Of a stretch of DNA of 18,382 bases, positions 1-6,814 are shown one piece after another. The position numbers and the translations under genes are program-made. Every line of letters begins with the position of its first letter. Within the stretch, counting starts at the first letter, position 1. The notes beneath the pieces were generated by a model. That model searched no databases. It was not told the origin of the DNA and was given only the letters and a program-made list of their open reading frames with translations. Source of the DNA: an uncultured Oscillibacter sp. (GTDB lineage: Bacteria; Bacillota; Clostridia; Oscillospirales; Oscillospiraceae); assembly GCA_910584995.1 (NCBI GenBank), contig CAJUDW010000037.1:1-18382 (forward strand). The letters are read 5' to 3'.

Positions 1-451
1 CGCCGCCCCGGGCGTTGCCCATGTGCATGGGGCCGGTGGGGTTGGCGGAGACGAATTCCACCATGATCTTCTGCCCGTTCAGCCCCTGGGAGCGGCCGTA
101 ATCCGCCCCTTCGCTTTCCACGGCGGCGCAGACGGCCTCGTACCAGCTGCCGTTGAGACGGAAATTCAAAAAGCCCGGCCCGGCGATTTCCGCGGAGGCG
201 AAATAGGTGCCGGAGAGATCCATGTGGTCCAGCAGGATCTGGGCAATCTCCCGGGGGGGCCGCCGCAGGAGTTTGGAGGCCGCCAGGGCAAAGGTGGTGG
301 TAAAGTCCCCATTGGCGGTGTCCTTGGGGATCTCCACCGGGGCGGTTTTTACCTCCGCCTCCAGAAGCGTGCCGTCCGCCGCAGCGGCCCGATAGGCCTT
401 CATCGCCAGATCCGCCGCCTGGCCCTTGGCCTGTTGTACCATGTTGATCAT
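1..451 (-). CDS. argS: Arginine--tRNA ligase, N-terminal part (cut by window edge)
   Basis: Class I aminoacyl-tRNA synthetase that charges tRNA-Arg in the cytoplasm. About 150 codons are visible; the C-terminal three quarters lie off the left edge. The N-terminal additional domain is present. The last visible residues read SANPTGPMHMGNARGG, the ArgRS form of the class I HIGH motif (here HMGN), which makes the assignment firm. I chose the ATG at 451-449 because an AGAGGG ribosome site sits about 7 nt upstream; an in-frame ATG three codons later (442) is too far from it. It is the last visible gene of the murI-DUF1934-argS run and starts 33 nt after the DUF1934 stop. A DUF1934 gene beside argS is also known from Bacillus (ywiB-argS), which supports an old operon arrangement. 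Confidence 0.95.
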   Translation of the reverse strand, partial: MINMVQQAKGQAADLAMKAYRAAAADGTLLEAEVKTAPVEIPKDTANGDFTTTFALAASKLLRRPPREIAQILLDHMDLSGTYFASAEIAGPGFLNFRLNGSWYEAVCAAVESEGADYGRSQGLNGQKIMVEFVSANPTGPMHMGNARGG

Positions 452-484
452 ATCGCAACCCTCTTTCGTTCAGCTCATGCAGAT

Positions 485-946
485 TCAGCTTTTCCGCTTT
501 ACGCGGATTTTAAAAACATTCCGCCCGGTGGCGGTGTGATCCACAGCAATGGAGTAGCGGATCTCCAGCAGGCCCCCCCGCTCCGTCAGGGTGTGGCGCA
601 GGCGGCTGGTCTGGATGTCCACCGACAGTTCGCCGAAAGGCGTCTCATACAGGGAGGTATGCTGCTGCCCCTCCTCGAAGATCATCTGGGAGTTTACGGA
701 GCCGGTCCGGGTCAGGATCACCTGGGGGCCCTTCACCTCAAAGGTGGTGGTGGTCCCCTCCATGCCGGTAAGGGAACTCTCCTCGTAGGAGATCAAAAGC
801 CCCTCCGGCGTGGGGCGGAGTTCCGCGTCCGTCAGCAGTTCCGTGGCGTCCGGTTCCAAACCGTCGAAATACTGTTCTCCCCGGACAGTGAGGAGCACGG
901 GCAGGCCCTGCCCCTCTATGGGATTTTCATGTTCAATACTGGTCAA
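485..946 (-). CDS. DUF1934 (YwiB-like) beta-barrel protein
   Basis: Cytoplasmic protein of about 153 aa resembling the DUF1934/YwiB calycin-like family. Its biochemical role is not established. The middle is rich in alternating beta-strand patterns (TTTTFEVKGPQVILTRTG, then SQMIFEEGQQHTSLYETPFG and LLEIRYSIAVDH), as expected of this barrel fold. The open frame extends further upstream, but that part lies inside murI and looks like shadow sequence. No ATG lies near the true N-terminus. The best start is TTG at 946-944, 6 nt after a GGAGGG ribosome site; another TTG at 952 is too close to it. This makes the gene overlap the 3' end of murI by 14 nt, suggesting translational coupling. Family call is good; the exact start is moderately sure. 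Confidence 0.8.
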   Translation of the reverse strand: MTSIEHENPIEGQGLPVLLTVRGEQYFDGLEPDATELLTDAELRPTPEGLLISYEESSLTGMEGTTTTFEVKGPQVILTRTGSVNSQMIFEEGQQHTSLYETPFGELSVDIQTSRLRHTLTERGGLLEIRYSIAVDHTATGRNVFKIRVKRKS

Positions 947-1748
947 TGTCAACCCTCCGGGCCATGTGATGCAAATCCTCCTGGAGAAACAGGGAGGCCA
1001 GGTCCTCAAAATTTTCCGGCGTGTCGCTGACAAAGAAGGAGGCCTCCCCCTGCCGGCTGCCGTCCCCCCGGAGATCCCGGTCCCGCAGCAGCCGTTTCAG
1101 TTCAAAGGCGGACTCCTCCCCGGCGGAAACCAGGGCCACGCCGCTGCCGCAGACGCCGGAGATGACCTCTGTCAGCAGGGGATAGTGGGTGCAGCCCAAA
1201 ATCAGCGTGTCCACCCCTGCCTCCAGCAGCGGCTCCAGATATTCCCGGGCCACCGTTTCAATTACCGTGTCCCCGGGGCGGGTCCGGCCGTTTTCCACCA
1301 GGGGCACAAAGAGGGGGCAGGGCTTGCCGTACACCTCCACCTGGGGGTTCAGACGCCGGAGGCATGCCTCGTAAGCGCCGGAGCGGATGGAGGCCAGGGT
1401 GGCGATGACACCGGTTTTCCCCGTCTTCGTCACCGCCAGAGCCCGCCGGCAGGTGGGCTCCACAACCCCCACAATGGGCAGATCGTTTTCCGCCTGCAAG
1501 GCCTCCAGGCAGGTGGTGGACACGGTGCCGCAGGCAATAAGGATGGCCTTGAGGTCAAAGGTTTGCAGGAACCGCACGTCCTGCCGGGCGTATTTCAGCA
1601 GGGTTTCCCGGGCCCGGCCGCCGTAAGGCACCCGGGCGGTATCGCCAAAGTAGACGAGATCCTCCTCCGGCAGGATCTCCCGCAGGGAGCGCACTGCCGT
1701 CAGGCCTCCCAGTCCGGAGTCGAACACTCCGATGGGACGAGTATCCAT
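933..1748 (-). CDS. murI: Glutamate racemase
   Basis: Cofactor-independent racemase converting L- to D-glutamate for peptidoglycan; cytoplasmic, 271 aa, normal family length. Motifs: GVFDSGLGGLT (Asp10-Ser11), YFGDTARVPYG around residue 33, the first catalytic cysteine in IACGTVSTT (Cys73), and the second in LGCTHYPLL (Cys186, followed by His188). The residue after Cys73 is Gly, where many MurI proteins have Asn (ACNTAS); both catalytic cysteines are intact. An upstream in-frame ATG at 1790 would add 14 Arg-rich residues. I prefer 1748 because an AGGAGG site lies 9 nt upstream and the protein then begins directly at the family N-terminus. It is first gene of the murI-DUF1934-argS operon, with a sigma-A-like promoter at 1811-1839. 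Confidence 0.95.
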   Translation of the reverse strand: MDTRPIGVFDSGLGGLTAVRSLREILPEEDLVYFGDTARVPYGGRARETLLKYARQDVRFLQTFDLKAILIACGTVSTTCLEALQAENDLPIVGVVEPTCRRALAVTKTGKTGVIATLASIRSGAYEACLRRLNPQVEVYGKPCPLFVPLVENGRTRPGDTVIETVAREYLEPLLEAGVDTLILGCTHYPLLTEVISGVCGSGVALVSAGEESAFELKRLLRDRDLRGDGSRQGEASFFVSDTPENFEDLASLFLQEDLHHMARRVDIDQY

Positions 1749-1810
1749 ACCGTTCCGCCTCCTTTTCCGTCCCCTGAGGGGCGGCGTCACAATTTGCGCC
1801 AGGATTATAT

Positions 1811-1839
1811 ATTATACTATGAACGGAACCGTCCCGCAA
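1811..1839 (-). promoter_or_regulatory. Sigma-A-type promoter of murI operon
   Basis: Reading the minus strand, TTGCGG (1839-1834), a 17-nt spacer and a perfect TATAAT (1816-1811) lie about 60 nt before the murI start. Spacing is optimal and no other gene lies between. The site is back to back with the promoter of the divergent 137-aa gene. Confidence 0.75.
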
Positions 1840-1893
1840 GACAGATTTTAGTCTTTTTCCCCACTTTTTTATGTAGCATTTCCCGAAGGGATT

Positions 1894-1902
1894 TGTTATA
1901 AT
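1894..1902 (+). promoter_or_regulatory. Extended -10 promoter for the 137-aa gene
   Basis: TGTTATAAT is an extended -10 element (TGnTATAAT). No good -35 hexamer is visible 17 nt upstream, which an extended -10 can tolerate. It lies only about 26 nt before the start codon at 1929, so the leader would be short and hold just the AGAAGGAGGT ribosome site. Confidence 0.55.
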
Positions 1903-1928
1903 CAACAGGAAGAAGGAGGTGTCCGCCC

Positions 1929-2342
1929 ATGAAGATCGAATTGACCGAACAGCAGTTCCGGTATTTGCTGGATCTGGTGTACATAGGGAACTGGGTGGTG
2001 AACTCCACCCGTGAGGACGATCGCATCAAGGAGTACGACGACGTGGAGAGCACGGTGTTCTCCCACTGCCTCCACCACAGGATGGCGAAGCTGGTGGAGT
2101 TGTACCAAGGGGAACTGATTCCCTCCCGGGCTTTCGCCGACGGCGGTATCCACGAGGCCATTGAGCGGTACGAGGATATTGTGTTTTACGAGATCCTGGC
2201 GGAGGAACTGGCCCTGCGGGACATGGACGGCGAACCCCTGACCCGGGAGAACTACGGGGCCCTGATGGATCGCATCGACGCGTACCTGCTGGAGTTTGAC
2301 CAGCATGGCACAGATAATATCAGCGTGGATTTGGACGAATAA
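1929..2342 (+). CDS. Conserved-looking hypothetical protein, 137 aa
   Basis: Not recognised as a named family. Acidic soluble protein, predicted mostly helical, starting MKIELTEQQFRYLLDLVYIG, with a run of charged helices and an acidic tail ending DISVDLDE-like residues. No signal peptide, membrane segment, cysteine cluster or enzyme motif is apparent. Coding is well supported: an AGAAGGAGGT ribosome site lies 8 nt before the ATG, codon use resembles the neighbours, an extended -10 promoter precedes it and a hairpin terminator follows at 2364-2402. It is divergent from murI with about 180 bp between starts and forms a one-gene unit. Function is unknown; similar small proteins occur in Clostridia as far as I recall. 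Confidence 0.85.
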   Translation: MKIELTEQQFRYLLDLVYIGNWVVNSTREDDRIKEYDDVESTVFSHCLHHRMAKLVELYQGELIPSRAFADGGIHEAIERYEDIVFYEILAEELALRDMDGEPLTRENYGALMDRIDAYLLEFDQHGTDNISVDLDE

Positions 2343-2363
2343 CCGATAAATCCCGCCCCTTTC

Positions 2364-2402
2364 ACGCACCCTTCGGTTCCTGCGCCGGAGGGCGTGCTTT
2401 TT
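2364..2402 (+). terminator. Rho-independent terminator after the 137-aa gene
   Basis: ACGC-(AC bulge)-CCTTCGG pairs with CCGGAGG-GCGT (11 bp, one G-U pair) around an 8-nt loop, followed by GCTTTTT. It begins 22 nt after the stop codon. Confidence 0.7.
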
Positions 2403-2681
2403 GAAATCTGCCTGGAACCCGGCGGAGCCCCTGGGGGAAATTCCCGTCCTTAACCTTTGCGCCTCCGGGCCTTGTTTGAAAACGATGAAAACGCCCAAAG
2501 GGCGGATCTTTTCCCGCCGCCCTGCGTTGGTTTTCCCGGCCATACACAGAGTATGGCTGCGTCAAGCCGCTTTGACTGGCAAAAAACCTCCCGCTGCCGG
2601 TTATTCTGCCATTTTTTAAACAAAGCCTGAGAATTTCTAACAAGGCCTGAGGGTGAACGTCGGCATTTTTACCAATCCGTG
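2403..2681. other. Gene-free stretch with a 13-nt direct repeat
   Basis: No convincing coding region. Open frames on both strands here are Arg/Pro-rich and lack ribosome sites. Just before the next promoter, AACAAAGCCTGAG (2619-2631) recurs as AACAAGGCCTGAG (2639-2651), 12 of 13 identical with a 20-nt period, about two DNA turns. That geometry fits a binding site for an unknown regulator of the downstream promoter, but no protein can be named. Confidence 0.4.
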
Positions 2682-2710
2682 TTGCTATCGGCCTGTGCCT
2701 GCGGTATAAT
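2682..2710 (+). promoter_or_regulatory. Strong sigma-A-type promoter
   Basis: TTGCTA (2682-2687), a 17-nt spacer and a perfect TATAAT (2705-2710). The next convincing start codon is at 3151, so it would give a leader of about 430 nt ahead of the DUF362-dehydrogenase-malic enzyme cluster, unless it drives a separate small RNA. Confidence 0.75.
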
Positions 2711-2716
2711 GGGGTA

Positions 2717-3150
2717 AATTGGATTGAAGGATACACCGCATATACAGAAGGGGGGATCCCGACGGTAGTTTTGCTTTTTTGCGGCCGGATAATGGATCGC
2801 CGCACTTGGCGCCAACTGCGCATATAGCCTCCTGTATATAGCCGCAAATGACTGCCCTATGGCCGCCATGGGGCTTCCTGGCGCCGTGAATCCCTTCTGG
2901 GGGATTGCCAGTCCTTGCCGCCGCCAACGGCGGCAGGATGAACCGCAGGCGGCCCCGGCCCCTTGTCGGCCCCGATTGGGCTGCGGCGCCGGGGCGCGAG
3001 GAAAAACGCCGTCCGCATCATGAAAAAAGCAAAAGACAGATTTGGACGCGCCCGGCGTGCCGGGGCGGCCTATCCGGCACGGATACGGATACCCAAAGCG
3101 GGAAACGCAGGGCGCGGCCCTGAAATGAAATAAGGAAAAGGAGAGCCAAC
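2717..3150 (+). other. Long GC-rich structured leader (possible cis-regulatory RNA)
   Basis: About 430 nt between the promoter and the DUF362 gene without a convincing ORF. ATATACAGAAGG (2740-2751) is complementary at 11 of 12 positions to CCTCCTGTATAT (2828-2839), which could close a roughly 100-nt domain. A perfect 8-bp hairpin TGCCGCCG-CCAA-CGGCGGCA lies at 2916-2935. More G+C-rich pairing is possible downstream. A 37-codon Arg/Lys-rich frame (3020-3133) exists but its ribosome site is poor. I do not recognise a known riboswitch class. Confidence 0.4.
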
Positions 3151-4272
3151 ATGACGGAGAAAGCCAAAGTCTATTTCGCTGATTTCCGCTGCCCCAGCTA
3201 CCGGGAGAACCTGCCCCAGAAACTGGCCCGGCTGATGATGACCGCCGGGTTCGGGGACATGGATCTGGAGGACAAATACGTGGCTGTCAAGCTGCACTTC
3301 GGCGAGCCGGGGAACCTGGCCTACCTGCGGCCCAACTGGGCCAAGGTGGTGGCGGATCTGGTGAAGGACAAGGGCGGCAAGCCCTTCCTGACGGACTGCA
3401 ACACCCTGTATATCGGCGGGCGGAAAAACGCCCTGGATCACATTGAGTCTGCCTATGTGAACGGATTTACCCCCTACTCCACCGGCTGCCATATCCTCAT
3501 CGCTGACGGGCTGAAGGGCAACGATGAGGTGTCCGTCCCGGTGGAGGGCGGCGAGTACGTGCAGGAGGCCAAGATCGGCCGGGCCGTTATGGACGCGGAT
3601 GTGTTTATCAGCCTGACCCACTTCAAAGGCCACGAGCAGGCCGGCATGGGCGGCGCCCTGAAGAATATCGGCATGGGCTGCGGTTCCCGGGCCGGGAAGA
3701 TGGAGATGCACAACTCCGGCAAGCCCTTCGTGGTGCAGAAGCGCTGCGTGGGCTGCAAGGCCTGCGCCAAAATCTGCGCCCACGGGGCGCCCCAGTTCGG
3801 CCCTGACGGCAAGGCCGTTATCAACACGGACAAGTGCGTGGGCTGCGCCCGGTGCCTGGCAGTCTGCCCCAAGGACGCTATCCAGTGCATGTATGACGAG
3901 GCCCCCGCCGTCCTCAACAAGAAGATCGCCGAGTACACCAAGGCCGTGGTGGCGGGCCGTCCCTGCTTCCATGTGGCCCTGGTCCTGGATATCTCCCCCA
4001 ACTGTGACTGCCACGGGGAGAACGACGCGCCCATCGTCCCGGATGTGGGTATGTTCGCTTCCTTTGACCCGGTGGCCCTGGATCAGGCCTGCGCCGACGC
4101 GGTGCTGGCACAACCTGCCGCCCAGAACTCTGCCCTTACCGATTCTGGCTGCGACTGTGCCGGAAAGGACTATTTCCACGCGGTCCATCCGGACACCCAC
4201 TGGCAGACCTGCCTGGAGCACGCGGAAAAGCTGGGCCTTGGCACCAGGGCCTACGAACTGATCAAAATCTGA
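3151..4272 (+). CDS. DUF362 protein with two [4Fe-4S] clusters
   Basis: 373-aa soluble protein. The N-terminal half matches the DUF362 domain (VAVKLHFGEPGN, SLTHFKGHEQAGMGGALKNIGMG and GSRAGKMEMH). Two ferredoxin-type motifs follow: CVGCKACAKIC (Cys199, 202, 205, 209) and CVGCARCLAVC (Cys229, 232, 235, 239). Both are complete CxxCxxCxxxC sets, so two [4Fe-4S] clusters are expected. The C-terminal part (about 265-373) continues DUF362-like, with a CDCHGEN segment. Such proteins are thought to carry electrons, but substrates are not established. An AAGGAG site precedes the ATG. The dehydrogenase gene starts 24 nt after its stop, so the two are very likely co-transcribed. In this context it could accept or donate electrons in malate/2-hydroxyacid metabolism; that link is inference. 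Confidence 0.9.
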   Translation: MTEKAKVYFADFRCPSYRENLPQKLARLMMTAGFGDMDLEDKYVAVKLHFGEPGNLAYLRPNWAKVVADLVKDKGGKPFLTDCNTLYIGGRKNALDHIESAYVNGFTPYSTGCHILIADGLKGNDEVSVPVEGGEYVQEAKIGRAVMDADVFISLTHFKGHEQAGMGGALKNIGMGCGSRAGKMEMHNSGKPFVVQKRCVGCKACAKICAHGAPQFGPDGKAVINTDKCVGCARCLAVCPKDAIQCMYDEAPAVLNKKIAEYTKAVVAGRPCFHVALVLDISPNCDCHGENDAPIVPDVGMFASFDPVALDQACADAVLAQPAAQNSALTDSGCDCAGKDYFHAVHPDTHWQTCLEHAEKLGLGTRAYELIKI

Positions 4273-4296
4273 AGCTGGCGGAAAAGAGGAAAGACC

Positions 4297-5409
4297 ATGG
4301 AAACGAGACCGTATGTACCCTGGGAGTTGATGGACAGCTTCCTGACGGACGCCTTCAAGGGTTACGGCGTGCCGGAGGAGGACGCGAAAATCTGCGCAGA
4401 TGTGCTGCTGGAGTCCGACCGCAGGGGCATTGAGAGCCACGGCTGCAACCGCTTCAAGCCCATCTACATTGACCGCATCGTCAACGGCACCCTCCTGCCG
4501 GAGACAAAAATTGAAATCGTAAAAGACACCCCCACCACGGTGGTCATGAACGCCAATAACGGCATGGGTATGGTGGCCAGCCACAAAATGATGGAGATGC
4601 TCATTGAAAAGGCGGGGAAATACGGCATGGCCGGCGGTACGATTTTTAACTCCACCCACTACGGCATCGCCGGATATTGGACCACCATGGCGGAAAAGGC
4701 CGGTATGATCGGTATCACCGGCACCAATGCCCGGCCCTCCGTAGCCCCCACCTGGGGTGTGGAGCCTATGATGGGTACCAACCCCCTGACCTTCACCATG
4801 CCTACGGACGAGGAGTTTCCCTTCAATTTCGACTGCGCCACCTCCATTGTGCAGAACGGGAAGATCGAGTTCTATGAGCGGCAGGGAAAGCCAACCCCGG
4901 AGGGCCTTGTGGTCACCCGGGACGGGGGGACTGTCACGGATTCCGGCAAAATCCTCCGGGACATGCGGAAGGGGGACTGCGCCCTCCTCTCCATTGGCGG
5001 CCTGGGGGAGGACACCGGCGGCTACAAGGGCTACGGCTTCACTGCCATTGTGGAGATCCTCTCCGCCGCCCTGGCGGGAGGGCCTTTCATGAAAGAACTC
5101 AACGGCAAAAACCCTGACGGCAGCGGGAAATTTTACCGCCTGGGCCATTTCTTCTTTGTCATCAACCCGGAGTTTTTCATGGGCCTGGACACGTTCCGGA
5201 AGACCGCCGGGGGCATCTGCCGGGGCCTCCGCGCCTCGGAAAAGGCCCCCGGCGCGGAGCGGATTTACACCGCCGGGGAGAAGGAATGGCTGGCTTGGCA
5301 GGAGCGGAAGGACAAAGGCGTCCCGGTGGGAGAGTCTGTGCAGGAGGAACTGCTGGAGGTGCGGGACAAGCTGAACCTGCCCTACCGGTTCCCGTTTGAA
5401 AAGGATTAA
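4297..5409 (+). CDS. LDH2/MDH2-family malate/2-hydroxyacid dehydrogenase
   Basis: 370-aa NAD(P)-dependent oxidoreductase of the malate/L-lactate dehydrogenase family (PF02615 type), unrelated to classical LDH/MDH Rossmann enzymes. Seen: DRRGIESHGCNRF with Ser47-His48-Gly49, NGMGMVASHKMM, IFNSTHYGIAGYW with His121, GTNPLTFTMP and KGYGFTAIVEILSAAL near the C-terminus, all in family order and at full length. Oxidation of malate, lactate, ureidoglycolate or a sugar-derived hydroxyacid is possible from the family alone. The malic enzyme gene downstream makes malate/oxaloacetate a reasonable guess. AGAGGAAAG precedes the ATG; the gene is 24 nt behind the DUF362 gene. The C-terminal ~50 residues are highly charged and variable. 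Confidence 0.9.
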   Translation: METRPYVPWELMDSFLTDAFKGYGVPEEDAKICADVLLESDRRGIESHGCNRFKPIYIDRIVNGTLLPETKIEIVKDTPTTVVMNANNGMGMVASHKMMEMLIEKAGKYGMAGGTIFNSTHYGIAGYWTTMAEKAGMIGITGTNARPSVAPTWGVEPMMGTNPLTFTMPTDEEFPFNFDCATSIVQNGKIEFYERQGKPTPEGLVVTRDGGTVTDSGKILRDMRKGDCALLSIGGLGEDTGGYKGYGFTAIVEILSAALAGGPFMKELNGKNPDGSGKFYRLGHFFFVINPEFFMGLDTFRKTAGGICRGLRASEKAPGAERIYTAGEKEWLAWQERKDKGVPVGESVQEELLEVRDKLNLPYRFPFEKD

Positions 5410-5486
5410 AAAGCGGCGGGCCCGCCAGAGGCCCCGGCCTGCATACGCACATGATTTCTGCTGTATTTTAAGAGGAGGACTGCATC

Positions 5487-6659
5487 TTGGATTACGCGAA
5501 GGAATCCCTCCGGCTCCACGGGGAGTGGAAGGGGAAAATTGAGGTAGTGGCCACCGTCCCTGTGGAGACCAAGGACGATCTGTCCCTGGCCTACACCCCC
5601 GGCGTGGCCCAGCCCTGTCTGGAGATCCAGAAGGATATTGCAAAAAGCTACGACCTGACCCGGCGGCACAACCTCTGCGCCGTCATCACCAACGGCACTG
5701 CCGTCCTGGGCCTGGGGGACATCGGCCCGGAGGCCGGTATGCCGGTCATGGAGGGCAAGTGCGTGCTCTTCAAGGCTTTCGGCGGCGTGGACGCCTTCCC
5801 CCTCTGCGTCAGGACCCATGATGTGGACGAGTTCGTCAACGCAGTGGCCCTCATCTCCGGTAGCTTCGGCGGCATCAACCTGGAGGACATCGCCGCTCCC
5901 GCCTGCTTTGAGATTGAGCGGAAATTGAAGGAAAAATGCAACATCCCCATTTTCCACGACGATCAGCACGGTACAGCCATCATCACCTTGGCAGGCCTCA
6001 CCAACGCCCTGAAGGTGGTGGGGAAGAAAAAGGAGGACGTGAAGGTGGTCACCTCCGGCGCAGGCGCGGCGGCGGTCTCCATTGTCAAGCTCCTCCTCTC
6101 TGCCGGTTTCCGGAATGTTACTATGTGCGACAGGAAGGGGGCTATCTATCAGGGCAGGGAGGGCCTCAACTGGATCAAGGAGGAAATGGCCCTGGTCACC
6201 AATCCGGAGAAGAAGCAGGGCTCCCTGGCGGACGTCCTGGCAGGAGCCGACGTGTTCATCGGCGTTTCTGCCCCTGGCACCGTTACAAAGGAGATGGTGA
6301 AAACCATGGCGAATGACGCCATCGTTTTTGCCTGCGCCAACCCCACGCCGGAGATCTTCCCAGAGGATGCCAAAGATGGCGGTGCGGCGGTGATTTCCAC
6401 AGGCCGCAGCGACTATCCCAACCAGATCAACAATGTCTTGGCTTTCCCCGGCGTATTCCGTGGAACCTTTGACGTGCGGGCCAGCGACATCAATGAGGAG
6501 ATGAAAATGGCCGCCGCCCATGCCTTGGCGGAATTGATCCCCGACGGGGAACTGAGCGCCGATTACATCATCCCCAAGGCCTTTGACCCCCGGGTAGGCC
6601 CCGCCGTGGCCAAGGCTGTGGCCGAGGCCGCCAGGAAATCCGGCGTCGCCAGAATCTGA
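5487..6659 (+). CDS. Malic enzyme (malate -> pyruvate + CO2)
   Basis: 390-aa short-form bacterial malic enzyme, oxidatively decarboxylating malate with NAD or NADP; the cofactor cannot be set from sequence alone. Seen: AYTPGVAQPC with catalytic Tyr36, MEGKCVLFKAFGG with Lys91, metal-binding residues in INLEDIAAP (Glu133, Asp134) and IFHDDQHGTA (Asp158, Asp159), a dinucleotide-binding loop TSGAGAAAVSIVKLL (from about 189), CANPTPEIFPEDA and TGRSDYPNQINNVL. Length and order are normal. The start is TTG at 5487, 8-9 nt after AGAGGAGG; no upstream ATG fits. It follows the dehydrogenase by 77 nt and is closed by a hairpin at 6678-6711, so it is probably the last gene of the cluster. Confidence 0.95.
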   Translation: MDYAKESLRLHGEWKGKIEVVATVPVETKDDLSLAYTPGVAQPCLEIQKDIAKSYDLTRRHNLCAVITNGTAVLGLGDIGPEAGMPVMEGKCVLFKAFGGVDAFPLCVRTHDVDEFVNAVALISGSFGGINLEDIAAPACFEIERKLKEKCNIPIFHDDQHGTAIITLAGLTNALKVVGKKKEDVKVVTSGAGAAAVSIVKLLLSAGFRNVTMCDRKGAIYQGREGLNWIKEEMALVTNPEKKQGSLADVLAGADVFIGVSAPGTVTKEMVKTMANDAIVFACANPTPEIFPEDAKDGGAAVISTGRSDYPNQINNVLAFPGVFRGTFDVRASDINEEMKMAAAHALAELIPDGELSADYIIPKAFDPRVGPAVAKAVAEAARKSGVARI

Positions 6660-6677
6660 ATGGTTTTTTATCAGCTG

Positions 6678-6711
6678 AACGGCGGGCTGTCCTTTGGGAC
6701 AGCCCGCCGTT
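6678..6711. terminator. Perfect 15-bp hairpin between convergent genes
   Basis: AACGGCGGGCTGTCC, loop TTTG, then the exact complement. It lies 18 nt after the malic enzyme stop and about 100 nt beyond the feoAB stop on the other strand, so it could end both transcripts. The T-tract is poor on either side, which lowers confidence in factor-independent termination. Confidence 0.6.
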
Positions 6712-6814
6712 TCCATGTCAAAAAGCATTTTGATGCAAGAGGCCGCGCGGCGAAGGGCGGGGAAAGCCGCAGGGGGCAGTCCCCTTGCAGGCGGATACAT
6801 TCCGGCCGTGCCGG

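Noticed and set aside
2477..2490. Near match to a cre (CcpA) site, TGAAAACGATGAAA
   Set aside because: One core position differs from the consensus and it lies about 200 bp upstream of the promoter, beside the previous gene's terminator, so a regulatory role is doubtful.
2905..3133. Two small Arg-rich open frames in the leader (2905-3123 and 3020-3133)
   Set aside because: No good ribosome site and composition typical of GC-rich non-coding DNA. A leader peptide at 3020 cannot be excluded but is not supported.
3070..5643. 857-codon minus-strand open frame across the DUF362 and dehydrogenase genes
   Set aside because: It is an antisense shadow of high-GC coding sequence, rich in Gly/His/Val/Pro. 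The plus-strand frames carry clear family motifs.
6744..6814. Possible terminator directly after feoAB (GC-rich hairpin near 6770-6790)
   Set aside because: The stem has a mismatch and no T-tract on the minus strand; the perfect hairpin at 6678-6711 is a better candidate.
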